Positions 49,600 through 61,794 of a stretch of DNA of 64,000 bases are shown here, piece after piece. Source of the DNA: Eonycteris spelaea (lineage: Eukaryota > Chordata > Mammalia > Chiroptera > Pteropodidae); assembly GCA_003508835.1 (NCBI GenBank), contig PUFA01000062.1, positions 4,619,001 to 4,683,000 of the forward strand, given 5' to 3'. A model generated the notes under the pieces. That model made no database searches and was not told the origin of the DNA. It saw only the letters and a list, made by a program, of their open reading frames with translations. The position numbers were made by a program, and so were the translations under genes. Each line of letters starts with the position of its first letter. Position 1 is the stretch's first letter.

Positions 49600-51370
49600 G
49601 AGGCAGCGGTGTTCACCAATTCAACTAGGAAGGAAGTCTTTCAACAAATGGTGCTGGAACACCGACCATCTGCTTGGAAAAAAATAAACCTCAACCCTAC
49701 TTCTCACTACACTCAAAAACTATTTTGAAATGGAACACAGTCATAAGCATAAAAGCTAAGAATGTAAGGCTTAAAAGTTAAAACTATAAAGAAAGTAGAA
49801 TATCTTGGTGACTTGTAGGTAGGCAAATATTTCTTAGATGGGACACAGAAAACACTAAATATAAAATAAAACACTGATAAATCAGATGTCTTTAAAACTT
49901 TCTTACCAGACACCATGAAGAAAATGAATAGGCAAGCCACAAACCTGGAGAAAATATTCATAATGTGTATTACTGACAAAAGACTTATAGTCAATAATAA
50001 AAAGAAAACAGCCTTAAAAAATTATAAAGGAATATACCAGTGGCCAGTTAGCAAATGAAAACATGGTCAACATCATTACAGCTGTTGATCAACTTACAAT
50101 GCTCTTGTGCCCCCAATAAACCCAATACACCCAATACCATATTATTAGTCAAAAATGCATTTAATACAATAACTTACCAAACATGAAGCTTAGCTTAGCC
50201 TACCTTAAACATGCTCAAATATTTACATTAGCCTACGGTTGGGCAATTATCTTAAGTTTCATCTCAAGGGTAATTGCCTTCCTCTTCCAGAAGCAGAGGA
50301 GACGCAGATGGGCATTTTGAAGACATGATGGGACGAGAAAACACAAAACACAGTAGTATTCAAAAAACAATGGCATCATACAGTACCCTCGTGACAGCGT
50401 GGCTGACTGAGCTGCGGCTTGCTGCCGCCGCCCAGCTTTGCCGAAGAGTATCATACTCCATATTGCTCGCCTGGGAAAAGATGGAAATTAAAATTTGAAG
50501 TACGGTTTCTACTGAATTCGAATTGCTTTTGCATCATGGTAAAGTTGAAAAATCATAAGTTGAATCTTCCTAAGTTGGACAATCACAAGTTGCTGACAAT
50601 CTGAAGTCATCAGAGAAATGCAAATTAAAATCACAATGTGGTACTGCTCCCTGACCCATAACCACCCCATTCCACCCACCCCCCCCCCCCCACCCCCCGC
50701 TAATGTCTAAAATGAAAAAGACACTTGTATTGGTGAGGATATGGGCACATAGACTGTTAGGCAGTGCTAGTGAGCAGGTGAAACAGTATGACCTCTTTGA
50801 AAACTAGTAGTTTCTTAAAAAGTTATATATGTACTTATCCTATGACCCGGCAATTTCAATACTAAGATGTTATCCAAGAGAAATAAAGCTACATGCTTCC
50901 AAAAGCTTTGTACAAGAATGTCAACAGCAGCTTAACTCAAAAGAGCTAAAAACTGGAAACAGCTCATGTGTATAACAACAGGAGAAGCAAACAATTGGTA
51001 CAGTCACAAAACTGAATACAACTCAGCGGTGAACGTGCAACGACTTGGATGAATCTCAAAAATATAATGCTGAGTAAAAGAAGCCAGGTATGAGAGTGCC
51101 TCTTCTATGATTCCATTTATATAAAATTCCAGGGCCGACAAAATTAACCTATGGAGATAGAAATAAAAATAGTGGTTGCTTGGGAAGGGCAGAGATTAAC
51201 TGAGATGGGGCACAGGGCAACTTTCCAGGGTGATAAAATTATTCTGTGCCTGGATGAGGGTGTGGGGTTTTGTGGGGGTATGCATTTATCATCATTTCCC
51301 AAATTATACACTTCAGATCCACCATATACAAATTATTCAATTAAAAGAAAAAGTTTAAAGAATAAAATAA
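49600..51370 (+). repeat. L1M 3' part, sense, hosting a Tigger-type insertion
   Basis: The distal ORF2 and 3' region of an L1M in plus orientation: ttcaacaaatggtgctggaa, then acttgtaggtaggcaaatat-like text, gacaaaagacttatagtc, aatgaaaacatggtcaacat up to 50078, resuming at 50606 with gtcatcagagaaatgcaaat, then ttggtgaggatatgggcaca and gcttaactcaaaagagc. The interruption splits the L1 word catcatta/gtcatcag, dating the inner element as younger. A C-rich low-complexity tract sits at about 50669-50699. Confidence 0.8.
50079..50603. mobile_element. Tigger-type (MER8-like) DNA transposon nested in L1
   Basis: 525 bases start cagctgttgatcaacttac and end cacaagttgctgacaatctg, a CAG...CTG terminus pair as in Tigger elements. 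The interior keeps caaaaatgcatttaatacaa, catgaagcttagcttagcct, tacattagcctacggttggg and ttgaagtacggtttctactg, phrases of MER8/Tigger relatives. It lies at a TA in the L1 (left TA 50077-50078; the right copy is aa at 50604-50605, presumably mutated). Nonautonomous, no transposase. Confidence 0.75.
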
Positions 51371-52094
51371 TGATATCTCTAGAGCTGGACTGTGAATCTG
51401 AAGCCTGACCCTGCCTCTTTACCTGCTATAAAAAGAAGGTATGGTGATTACAGGCCCACCGCATGGGGTTTGCCAGAAGGCTGAGATACCACCAGGGGTC
51501 CTCAGAAGGCCACCCGACAAGGAGTAAGCCTTAGCTATGGGTAACTTGTCTCCATGCCTAGAAAAGGACAGGCATACCCACTGGACTCAGGAGTGTTTAT
51601 TGAATTAAATTAATGTCATTTTCAAAATTCTAGGGGAGTACTTGAGCCACCTTCTTTGGAATAGGAGACTAGCCTATCTTTACAACTGAGCAATTTGGGT
51701 ACCAGAAAAACACACCCACAAAAGCATTTTATGACCTCTCCAACTACAGGCTTTTTTCTCCAAGATAAACAGTGTTAGGCCTTATAGAGTCTGCCTGTGT
51801 AAACATTTGCTTTTTCTTGAGAAAAAGGTCATGGAAATTTACCTGTATTGCAAATCAAAAAGCTAATCTCGTTTCATAGTTAATTTAAGTGTATACTTGC
51901 AGGACACTAGTTTATGTTTTTATAGATACACTAAAAGAGAATATTATGAAATTAATATTTTTACTCACGTAGAGGAGAGAGGGAGTAATGGAAAGGACAC
52001 TCCCTAAATTTTTAAGAAATTAATAATGCATATGTGAGGAAAATAAGTCTGGTATTATTACACACCTAACCCCTGGAATTACAAAGGAGTGAGG

Positions 52095-52340
52095 AGAGCA
52101 TGGGTTCTGGGGCCAAACAGCCTGTCTTCATACCCCAGCTCCATCACTATGTGGTGAGTGAATACAGGCAAGTGGCTTAACTAGTGCCTCATTTCCTCAC
52201 CTATAACATGGGAATGAAATGGTACTTCCCACAGGGTTAACATGAAACTGGAAGATGATATGTCTATTATAAGAATTAGGCGTGGCCCTGAGTAAGCACC
52301 GCATCAATATTAGCCATTACTATTATTATTCCAAATAGAA
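52095..52340 (+). repeat. MIR relic
   Basis: MIR order: catgggttctggggccaaac, agctccatcactatgtgg, ttcctcacctataacatggg, tacttcccacagggttaac and gccctgagtaagcaccgc. Confidence 0.75.
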
Positions 52341-54655
52341 CCTTCGTCTGCTAACAATAATAAACATGGGATAATAAAAATTAGATAAAAGCAAAATATA
52401 TCCCACTGTCACCGTGCAAGAGTAAATTCTCCAGGGCACCTGGAAAGATATAATTGCTACAGTTACACACTGTGTTCTGGAAACTACGAGTGGTTCTTAT
52501 CACCATATTTTAATGAAGAAATTTGAAGACAATATAAGTAACAAAAATGCCAAGGTAGAAAAGTCTTTCTTTATAAGACACTTCTATCTCGGTCACAGCT
52601 ACTATGGGTTATTGTTGATCTAAAATCATAATCTCAGAGGCTGTCCACCTCACCTTCTAAAGAACTGTCACATAAAATGTCTCATTATATTCTCATTACA
52701 ATCCTGAGTAAGATGGAGTCAGTCCTCCCATCTCCATTTTCTAGACGAGAAAACCGAGTGTTCTGTGTGTGACTCACACACATGAAGAGTCCGCTTTGAG
52801 GACTCAGCAGAATGGCTTTGTCAAAGCTGGATGCCACCCATGGCTGGACATGTTTCAAAACACCTTTTGTTATTCGTTATCATGATATAATCATCATTTT
52901 TAAAGTAATGCATGATCATTGCAGAACATTTGAAAAATATAAAAAAGTAAAAAGATGTCCCACCACCCAAAGAGGACAGTTAACCAGCTAGTATGTATTT
53001 TCAGTCTTTTTCTTTATATATTCTAAAATAGTTATGATTATGCTTTATGTTTAATTATATCCTACTTTTTATAGTTAATATTATACTGAAAGTATTATCA
53101 TGTTACTGCCTTTAAAGAATCTGCTTTAAAAGAATCTAAACTCTAAAACATAGATAAAGCTGTTTATCTCCATGGACAACAAAATTTCATAACCCTTTCC
53201 CATTTGATCCCTAAGTTCTCATCCAGATTTAACTGACAAGTGAGAAATATTGATGTCTTATATATTTCTCCTTCATTGCAATATCAGTAACTAATCATTA
53301 GAGAGTTCTTAATAGCAACTTATTTATTAGTAGCAATTTGATTTTATTTTCTGCTTTATATCTCCACTGGCTAATCTATTAGAACCAAGAATTGCTTCCA
53401 AGGAAACTTAAAAAAATATGTAGAGAAATAGACTCTCGATGTTTAAGGCAATTTGTAGCTATTAAATTTACTCATAAGGAGTACACATTGGTGGCTAAAA
53501 TAAATAAATTAAAATAAAGGTTTACGTGGTGCCCGTCGCTGTGTACATAATATGGATTCCGCAACTGTTGTTAAATTAAATTAATATCTTTTCCTCTAAC
53601 CCATCCTATCATACTTCTTTTTATTTTCTAATAAAAACGTTTGTAGGACTAGACAGCAGTGAGCAACATGTGAGACGGCCATGGAAGACAGGCTTACGTG
53701 ACTTTTTGTCGATCTTCTTCTTCTCACTCACACTTTCAGTCTCATGAGCACCCAAATGCACTTACATTTCAACGAAAGCAATGCTAAAACCATTTAAGTG
53801 CTGTCACAGCATTTGTGTGTGTGTGTGAAAATTTATCTTTTCTTTATAGTTTACTTCAGTAACTACTTGAGCATGTGATGTGGTCAGCAGGGATTCCTGG
53901 CAAATTTAGCATCTAGTTGCTTCTCACTCCAAAAGTCGTATAAATCACTTCAGTGGCCGAACACTCAGTTCTTCCATCCTTCTGAGAGGGGCCACCTCTA
54001 CTGCGGCCCTGATGGACACAACTTATGAACTGACAACACAGCCTGACGGGGCGAACACAATGTTAGAAAGCCTCAGGCTTGTGTCACACATAAGCACGAA
54101 AGGCCTCACTGCCCACAGATAGATGCCCCTGAGAAGGGTCTCAGTTCACCAATTTCAATTGGGCAACCACATGTCCTGGGCATTCACCATGTGCAGAGAG
54201 CACTGTGCAAAGCACCATAGGAGGACACAATAGAAGAAGAGAGAGACTCACTGCAAGGAGTTTACATTTTAAGAACCCACGACAAAAACCCATAGAACCT
54301 AAACAAAGTCAAGATCAAAACATACAAAACTAATCTCAGCTAAACTAAGAGACCAAAACCCATGAGGAGACCTATTTGGGGCCAGTAAAATAACTGGTAT
54401 CTTCATCATTTCTTCTTAAGAAAATCTGGCAGCTACTCTCCCTCACTAATGACACCACTGCGGCCTCACAAAGATGCTGATGTCCCTCTCACTGCTAAAG
54501 AGCCCGATGAAGGGTTTAAAAGACACCGGAGCAGAAGGCTGACCGGCACAGTGCAGAGCACTGGTTCGCTTGGAAGAATCAGGGCAGCGGGTAGATCATG
54601 TCACTCAGTAACGTGAGCCTCTCGGTTTATGAGGCCAACCTCCCCTCTCTCTACA

Positions 54656-54712
54656 GCGCGCACGCGCGCGCCGCGCGCACACACACACACACACACACAC
54701 AGACACACACAC
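54656..54712. repeat. (CG)n(AC)n alternating tract
   Basis: gcgcgcacgcgcgcgccgcg is followed by about 16 AC units with one GA interruption. Nearly every base alternates purine and pyrimidine, the composition that favours Z-DNA. It lies in LRIT3 intron 2, about 190 bases beyond the exon 2 donor. Confidence 0.9.
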
Positions 54713-54897
54713 TCAGATTACACCTTACACAAGGTAGATGGGTAAAGTCACCTAGCTCAAGTACTAAAGTACCATTAGATCAAAAGAGCAAGTATGGAGT
54801 AGGAAACCAAATTCAATAAATACGAAATGGCTGGACAACTGAAGGTATGCTCAACAAATTACCTGGGTCTGAAAAGCACAGAGGCTTGTGAGCTTAC

Positions 54898-55369
54898 CAA
54901 GTACAATCCTTCGCGGTGAAAGGTCCAGGCTTCTGGATGATGTTGTAAGTACGTGGGACCAGCTGTCCAGGAAATCAGGCGGCAGTGTGGTTAGTCTGTT
55001 GCTTGATAAATCCAAGTAGGTGAGGTTCTTCAGGTACCTGACTGCCTCGTTTGGCACTCTGGTTATTCTGTTATTGTGCAAATCCAGGGTCCTAGGTGGG
55101 GCATGTCGAGCAGAGATGCCCAGGGGAAAGCAGCCAGAGAATTCCCATCCAAGCGTAACTCGTGCAGCTGCCTTAGGTTGTAAAAGCTGCTGGCCTCAAG
55201 GCTGGCCACGGAATTGTAAGACACCCAGAGGCAGCGGAGCTCCACCAGGTAGTAGAAGGCCTCAGCGGGGATTCTGCGGATGACTGTCTTCTCTATGCGA
55301 AGCTTCACAGTGTCCACGGGGAAGTTCATGGGGACCTCATTCATATCCAAGTCATTACATAGTACCGAC
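54898..55369 (-). pseudogene. LRIT3: LRIT3 coding exon 2 (one-base deletion)
   Basis: The acceptor is gacactag before 55369 and the donor gtaagc after 54898. It encodes the LRR block: VLCNDLDMNEVP, LRIEKTVIRRIPAEAFYYL, LHELRLDGNSLAAFPWASLL, then after the break LDLHNNRITRVPNEAVRYLK and LDLSSNRLTTLPPDF. At ccccacctaggaccctgg one base is missing, so DMPHL is followed in frame by GPWICTITE and TAA instead of the expected R-T-L-D-L-H. Exon length is 472 where 473 keeps both splice phases. Confidence 0.88.
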
Positions 55370-58151
55370 CTAGTGTCACAATGAGAGCAGTGGAAGAAAA
55401 CCTGCTTTTCGAGACTCATTTGAAAAAACAAGACTTATTCGAAACATACTTCAGCTTTTCGTTCCTTACTGGTTTTCGCACTAATATCTCTCCAGCCTAG
55501 CTGACCTAGTCATTAGTAATTCGTCATCATCATCTTCTTCTGAGTTGAACCACGTGAAATGGTCTTTTTTTGTAGATTAAAAATGATCACATATAAGCAA
55601 TTTCATGTGGTTTAACCTAAAGATGATGGAGCTCTTTTTGTGTGAGGCCTGCGTGACACACATCACATCCATCACCCTAGTTAACTGTCAAAACAGTCCT
55701 ACGAGGTAGGTGTGGGGTAATAGGTAAAGGCACCAGCTCTTCAGTCAGGCTGGATCTGAGCTCCACTCCACACTCAGCCACCTTCTCTGTGGCCATGAAA
55801 AGCTACTTTACCACCCCTCAACTTCGTTTTCCCACAGTCAACAGAAATAGAAGTAAAGTTTTATACCTTCTGGCATATAATAGGTGCTCGGTGGGTGCTT
55901 GCTTTTTTTTTTTTTTTTTTTTACCATTAATCTCATTTTTATAGATAGAATAATTAAGGCCCACCAATATGAGGGAACTTCCAAGGTCACATTGCCAGTG
56001 GGTCACACTGTCACTCTTCACACACACACATCTGTCCAACTCGAAGTGCACATATCACCTCTTTAGAAGTGGCACATTTTAAAAGAACCCCCTGTTGAAG
56101 TTATAAATTGATCATTTTAAAGGGAATAATTTAATTTTTAAAAAGGGAAGGAAGGAAGGAAGGAAGAAGGAAGGAAGGAAGGAAGGAAGGAAGGAAGGAA
56201 GGAAGGAAGGAAGGAAGGAAGGAAAGAAGGGGACAGTGTTCACACTAGATCTTAAAGTTGAGCTGTGTTTTAACAGTGTGACTTGTGTGCAGCTTCCAGC
56301 CCAAAGAATAAACCAGTAACTGTGAGTTTATTTCTCAACCACTCACTAACTTAAGTGACTTTGAGCAAGCTACATTGTAACCTTGCTTGGTGGCATGTGT
56401 AAAACAGGCATAGAAAAACAAGCCTGTCTTGAGCGTGAGCATAAAGTATGAAGAATCAGAGAATTTAGATTCATTTTAATCTGGAAAAAAGATCTATTTG
56501 TCTTCAGTTATATACTCATTCCCGCTGGATTGCTGAAAACGAACAAAGAAACATTTTGTAAAGCATGATCTAAATTATAATACCTGGTCCATGTAGTAAA
56601 TAATTACAAGAAAACAGCCATTCGGTAAAACACGTCTCACTAAATCAGTGAACTTCTAAAGCCAGCCTGTAATGTAAAGGGAGGGAAGCAGCCTAAGGCT
56701 GCGGGGGACTGCTAGCATCCTCTCCTGTCTGTAACTCCAGACCCTACGGGAGCACTGGAATTCTCTAGGGACACCTCCTGCTCTTCATCTCTATTCTTTA
56801 CCACAAATGTCAGTGCTACTTTAGACCAGAATGATCCAGTTTCTACTCATTAAGTCAGCATTCCAGTGTGCTATATTGGAAAAAATCCTGGATTGGAAGC
56901 CAAAAAATTCAATCTTTATCAACCAGGCACTGCACTAACTCAGTGCTGTGACCTTGGACAAGTCATTTAGTCTCCGTATGATTTAATTTCTTCATTTATA
57001 AAATGACAGCAGTCAAACTAGATTATTTCTAGAGTTCTTGCCAAAAATAATACACCATGATTTTTATAAAATCCATTAATAATGGGGCCACTGTGGAGAA
57101 GAAAACAGTTCTGTGGTTGTTCCGCAGAAGTCCCTTGGCCCAAGTCATTAACTGCTACATATCTTTGCCAAATGGGTCTTTAATTTGTTACATTCTTCTC
57201 ATTGTCTTAAACCACCTAGTGAGTCTCTCAAAAAGATACCAAGAGTTGGTTAAGTTTATATAATAACAAGACAAACTACTCAAAAATATGTTTTTATTAT
57301 AATTATTTATTTGGGCAATTCTTACACATTACTTTAAGAGGACACTGTTCACTCCGACCAAGTCACCAAAAAAATCTGATTTTGTTATTAAATGTCCTCT
57401 CAAAAAAATAACAAACAAAAAAACCAAGGCCTGTTATGTTCAGTTAACAAGAGTTCCTTTTTGCATTTAACTTCCTTCTCAAAGGACTCGTGCATAAGTA
57501 AGTAATTATTCTCACTTCGCAAGTAGATCGATGTTGAAGCAACCCAGAGGTTAATTTAAATAACTTCTATATGGCCCTACGGTGTCTGCAACAGACAGGC
57601 TTGCTCTGTATCCTTCAAACCTCTTTCCTTTGTAAATTTCAGTATCTTCAAATGAAAAAGTCTAGTTATGAACCTCTCTAACTTCACTCTTATGATCTTC
57701 CTTCCTATTTTCTAAGGTCTATCCAGTAGGCATTAATAACCTTCAAAATGAGATGGAAAGCCTGAGAAGCAAATGATCTGGGCACGTCTATAGCACCTCC
57801 TGATCGGCCCTGCCCTCTTATGCTTTCCAGAATCAGGCTGAGCTGGCCACATTCATTTCAGCTTGACCTGAAAGGGACATTTTGTGAATATGAATGCAGT
57901 GAATATTTTGGTAACACAGAATGTGTTTGAGACTCTCAAATAATTAGAGAGGCTTTTAAGAGCTCAACTGCTCAAAATGAAAACAACAGAGTGGGCAACC
58001 CGCATAAACCCAACTGAGTTTGAGCTTCCATAGGCTAAACCTTCTCTCCTTCGATTTCTGATCAAAACTTTGCTTTCAAAATAAGGCTGCCTGGTTGCGG
58101 TCCTTCTTCTCAGAAGCTTGAGAGCACTTGGGAGCAAGGAGAGGGGCATAC
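55370..58151 (-). other. LRIT3 intron 1
   Basis: A 2.8 kb intron with MIR relics (about 55720-56010, and near 56930-57020), an oligo-T run at 55904-55922 and the GGAA repeat. Nothing coding was seen. Confidence 0.75.
56145..56223. repeat. (GGAA)n microsatellite
   Basis: About 19 GGAA units with one shortened unit (gaagg) near the left end. Long GGAA repeats can be bound by ETS-family factors, but no role is suggested here beyond location in LRIT3 intron 1. Confidence 0.95.
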
Positions 58152-58267
58152 CTTGATCCCGTGCCATCGTTTCTGCCGTGATCATCGCAGGCGCACTGTG
58201 AAGGACACGAACAGCTCACTCCTTCCCAAAAGCTAAGCACAATGCCCAGACATGTTAAGAAACGCAT
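58152..58267 (-). pseudogene. LRIT3: LRIT3 coding exon 1 (intact)
   Basis: ATG at 58265-58267 is chosen by alignment to the human start, although an upstream in-frame Met exists at 58313-58315. Thirty-eight codons plus two bases encode a signal peptide (FLTCLGIVLSFWEGVSC) and the Cys-rich LRR N-cap (CPSQCACDDHGRNDGTGS). The donor is gtatgc at 58151-58146, splitting an Arg codon as in human. No lesion here. Confidence 0.85.
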
Positions 58268-59160
58268 TGCTCCTTGTAGAGGTTGTCTGAACAAAAGGTA
58301 AAAACCAAATTCCAAGCATTCAGAAACTGATGTGCCTGGAATGCAAACAGCCAGTTAGTAAGAGCAGATTACATGGGATTAGCTGAGATCTGTAGTTACT
58401 TAACCTTCAAGTGTATCTTGCAGGGGATCAATCTTCCCAGCCTTTGAATGTGGTTTAAGCAAAATAGCACATTCTAAGGAAAATGAAAATCAAATATGTG
58501 TCAAGAAAATTTCAATAGTTGCCCGTGTCTAGATTTGCAAGAAAATACCTATTAAATTCTTTTGCTATGGATGTAATTGCTACTACACCCTAAAGATACA
58601 CTTAATGGTAGTAACAATTCAATGTTTTAGCAGATACTAGAGAATACTGCAGTATCTTATTTATGTTACAACGTTATAAATTTTAATTCGTGCATTTGCG
58701 TTTTACCAGCAGGTGTAACAAAATTCATTTTGACAAAATTTAGCTTTGAAGGTAGAAGCACATGACATAAAATTGATTTAGAATAGAGTTATCAATATTG
58801 CCACATGTTGGCTCTCTCCAAAAACAAAGTAGACAAAGTCCAGTACCTAGGTCTTTCAGGCCGAATACTTCAATCCACCACTGGAGCACAAAACTGAGGT
58901 GTCCTGTGGCTCTCCCAGGTCATCTCAGAGCATTGTAAGGCTCCTCCCAGCACGCTGATTCCTAACAAAGGCTATGATCTCTGTTCAAGAATATATGTTA
59001 TTCCCAGCTATTTTCCCAAGTTATGGGTGTCAAACTATAGCTAAAGATCAACTGTCATGTCTTTTAGCAAAGTTAAGCTCTATCAGAAAAATAAAAATTA
59101 AATCGTTAAAAAACTACCTCCACACATAAGAATCCACAGGCACAATTAAGAGTTTAGGTA

Positions 59161-59212
<52 letters not shown>
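59161..59212. repeat. (AC)n microsatellite
   Basis: About 26 perfect AC units between LRIT3 and RRH. Confidence 0.98.
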
Positions 59213-59214
<2 letters not shown>

Positions 59215-59469
59215 CGTTTAATCTTATTGGGTAGTTCTATTTATCTTTAAACCAAAAACTTGTTTAAAAGAATCATTTTATAAAAATGAGACTATTATGG
59301 AACATATTATTTAAAACTAATAGAATGTATATAGAAACAATAGTCAGAAGAATTTGCTCAATTAAAATAAAATACTATAAATTTTAAATGTCCACTGTTT
59401 AAACAATGGGTATCATCATATTACACTAATGGTTATTAAAAATGACAAATACGTGAGTCTACAAATTTA

Positions 59470-59570
59470 TTCAACATTCAACAAATATTTATTGAGTGCC
59501 TACTATGTGCCAGGCAAAATGAGTCCATGTGCTAAGGATCCATCAAAAAACAAACATTCAACAGGTATAA
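59470..59570 (+). repeat. L2-type relic
   Basis: The phrase caacaaatatttattgagtg followed by cctactatgtgccaggc and gctaaggatccatcaaaaa is typical of the L2 3' region rather than MIR. Confidence 0.55.
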
Positions 59571-60436
59571 AGTTTCAGTTAAGCAAAATGAATAATCTCT
59601 AGAGAACCTCCATATAATATTGTACTTGTAGTTACCAATACTGTACTGTACACATAAAATTTTGTTAAGAGGGTAAACTTTATGTTATGTTCTTATCACA
59701 ATAAATTTCAAACAAACAAAAAAGATAAGAAAAAAGGACAAACATACAAAAAGCTTCACTGTGATTAAACTTAATTCTAGTGGCAAATAATAGAAATACA
59801 TACAAAGAAAAATGGTAATTAAAAATGCAGAATATATAACAATGTGCACAGAGATTATATTGCTATATAAAATATATATGTGCATTGACTGACGTGATTT
59901 AGGAGCAATAGGATTTAATGTTCATCTGATTATTTTTGTTATAAGAGTGTGTTAAGAATTACATTAAAATTTTAAAATAGCATAATGCTAAAAATGTTTT
60001 TCATTCTAGCTAGGGACATCCAACAATTTATTTCAGTAATTACTCATTAAAAACTACTAACTGTTATTGTTATTATAAATTTAGTTTAACATTTATTCTA
60101 ACACAGCAGCTGCTTCTGGTCTAACAGAGGACTCAGCAAGATACTAGGTCATTGATACAGTGTAATGTTTGCCATGATAGGGAGAAAGAAAAAAGCATTA
60201 ATTCCTTTTTTCATCAAAGGAGATGAGCAAGAAGTTTACACATAAGGAAATAAAGAAACATTACCTTTGGTAGACAATGCACAAACAGAAGAACTATACA
60301 CTACACTTGAGGAACAAGTGTAATAGGACAATAATCTATGTCTCCATCTGATCTAAATGGGCTCATATTTTAAATAAAATTAAAACATTGAAAAAAGTAA
60401 ATAAAATGTTTTGATAACTTGTGCTTTCCTCTTATT

Positions 60437-60551
60437 TCAGATTCTTCCAGAAGGCAATGGGTTTTGAGGTACATCCATTGGTAAAACACTTGTCATGGGC
60501 ATTGATTGGTGATCCTGACATTTGAACATGGCAAACATCGCCCTCCGAAAC
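60437..60551 (-). CDS. RRH: RRH (peropsin), last coding exon
   Basis: RRH is an opsin of the retinal pigment epithelium thought to bind all-trans retinal and act in retinoid handling. This exon follows an acceptor ttgtag, completes a Lys codon with one base and adds 37 residues starting FRRAMFAMFKCQ (helix 8 and tail) and ending PLPSGRI, then TGA at 60437-60439. The residues match the human C-terminus with a few substitutions. The phase matches the previous exon at 61795-61973. No lesion seen. Confidence 0.92.
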
Positions 60552-61794
60552 CTACAATAAAAAGGGAAATTTTGGCATTATGCTATGATGACTTGGAATT
60601 TTAAAGCACTTGCAAATACGGCTGATACCACTACGGCCAACTGACATCTCCAGATAAATTTTTGCTTGCAATTTAACATCTCCTACTGATAACTTTTATA
60701 AACGTATGAAAAGTATATGGTATAGTTAAAGACCAATTTTGTGCCATTGATAATAAACATTGAAGATATTTAATAAAAATCAATACTTACGTGGGTTTAA
60801 AATGATACTTCTAATATCAACTGCAATGATTTATCTGTTTGAACTGAGGATATGTATTAATGCACCTGTTCTCCTGAGCAAAGGCCAGTTGATATGAAAG
60901 GGAGTTTGAGAATGACCTTTCCAAAAGACCTTCCAATAGCCTCTGAATTTAAAATTTGTTCTATATTCTTTTTATGTGGTGTTTGGTCTTAAAAGTTTTT
61001 ATGTTTCCTCACATACCTGTAAACCAAAGCTGCTCTCCTAAACATGCAGTAAATACTTAAGTTTAATAGAAGCAGCGTTGGCATTCCAGGATCAAAATAC
61101 TGGCCCTCTTGAGATTTTTCTGGTCCAATACTTAAGCACAGTAGATTGGTTCACTGCATTTCTCAGCAGCAACGGGAAATGACATAATCTAAGCTTCAAT
61201 GAGGAGGCAGGAAAGAAATTTTTTGTGAGCATCCCTTTATAGCAAGAAAGGGATTCTTTCTCCATTACCCTGAATGACTACCCAGTCCTGAAGACCTTCA
61301 CATTAGCACTGGAGTTTTCTCTTACATCTGAATGACATGTCTTCTTTCTAGTAAATACACAACTATGCTACTTAGGAAGCCCAACATTGCCTTGCCTGTC
61401 CATCTTCCAGTAACAGAATCTTTTTTTTTTTTTTAGAATAATGGTTCCCCGTATTTTGGGGGATAACCACGAGAACCAAATTGAGCCCACCAATGACCTC
61501 CCAGAAGCTCTTCCACCAGAGAGCCACCTGAGATGAAACACAAATTCGGGGATGCTGAGCTGGTAGAACTTGGGTCTTGGGTTGCCTGGTTCCGGGTGGG
61601 AAGAACCTGCCACAGAACTGGAGCTCTAGGCATTTAGGATTCTCAAAGGTGCATGAGCCAAATAACTTTCACACTAGTTCAAAGTGAGTTTCTGTCACAT
61701 ACCTTCTCAAAAAGTCTTAGAACATTATCTGTTGCCTATTTAACGTCTTGCTGTATGCATTTTTTAATTCAGAAGCATTGTAGACATTACTTAC
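60552..61794 (-). other. RRH last intron
   Basis: Bounded by the gtaagt donor and tgtag acceptor. It hosts a poly-A-ended segment at 61425-61635. Confidence 0.8.
61425..61635 (-). pseudogene. Poly-A-ended segment, possible processed pseudogene fragment
   Basis: On the minus strand about 190 bases of GC-richer sequence end in a run of about 12 A (61425-61436), the layout of a retroposed transcript. Two overlapping frames of 66 and 81 codons are open across it. I could not identify the parent gene, and no clear target-site duplication was found. It lies within RRH's last intron in the same orientation as RRH. Confidence 0.4.

Larger units (their letters stand above)
46907..54897 (-). other. 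LRIT3 intron 2
   Basis: An 8 kb intron. It holds MIR relics, an L1M with a nested Tigger-type element at 49.6-51.4 kb, and a CG/AC repeat at 54656-54712. No internal exon or gene was seen. Confidence 0.75.
44294..58267 (-). pseudogene. LRIT3: LRIT3, apparently inactivated (three frameshifts)
   Basis: LRIT3 is a type I membrane protein with LRR, Ig, FN3 and transmembrane segments, required at the dendritic tips of retinal ON bipolar cells for TRPM1 localisation; loss causes stationary night blindness in people and animals. Four coding exons were placed: 58152-58267, 54898-55369, 46602-46906 and 44294-45441, all with GT/AG borders and phases as in human. Exon 2 lacks one base near 55090-55097. 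Exon 3 has a net two-base loss near 46845-46868 and one extra base near 46792-46797. The first break leads to a TAA at 55063-55065 after about 140 residues (about 679 in human). These do not compensate one another. Outside the breaks the encoded residues are highly similar to human, so loss would be recent. Assembly error is the main alternative. Confidence 0.8.
58400..60430. other. LRIT3-RRH intergenic interval
   Basis: About 2.2 kb between the LRIT3 start and the RRH stop, holding the LRIT3 promoter and the RRH 3' UTR. An AATAAA on the minus strand (tttatt near 60090) could serve RRH polyadenylation, but other AT-rich candidates exist. Confidence 0.5.
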
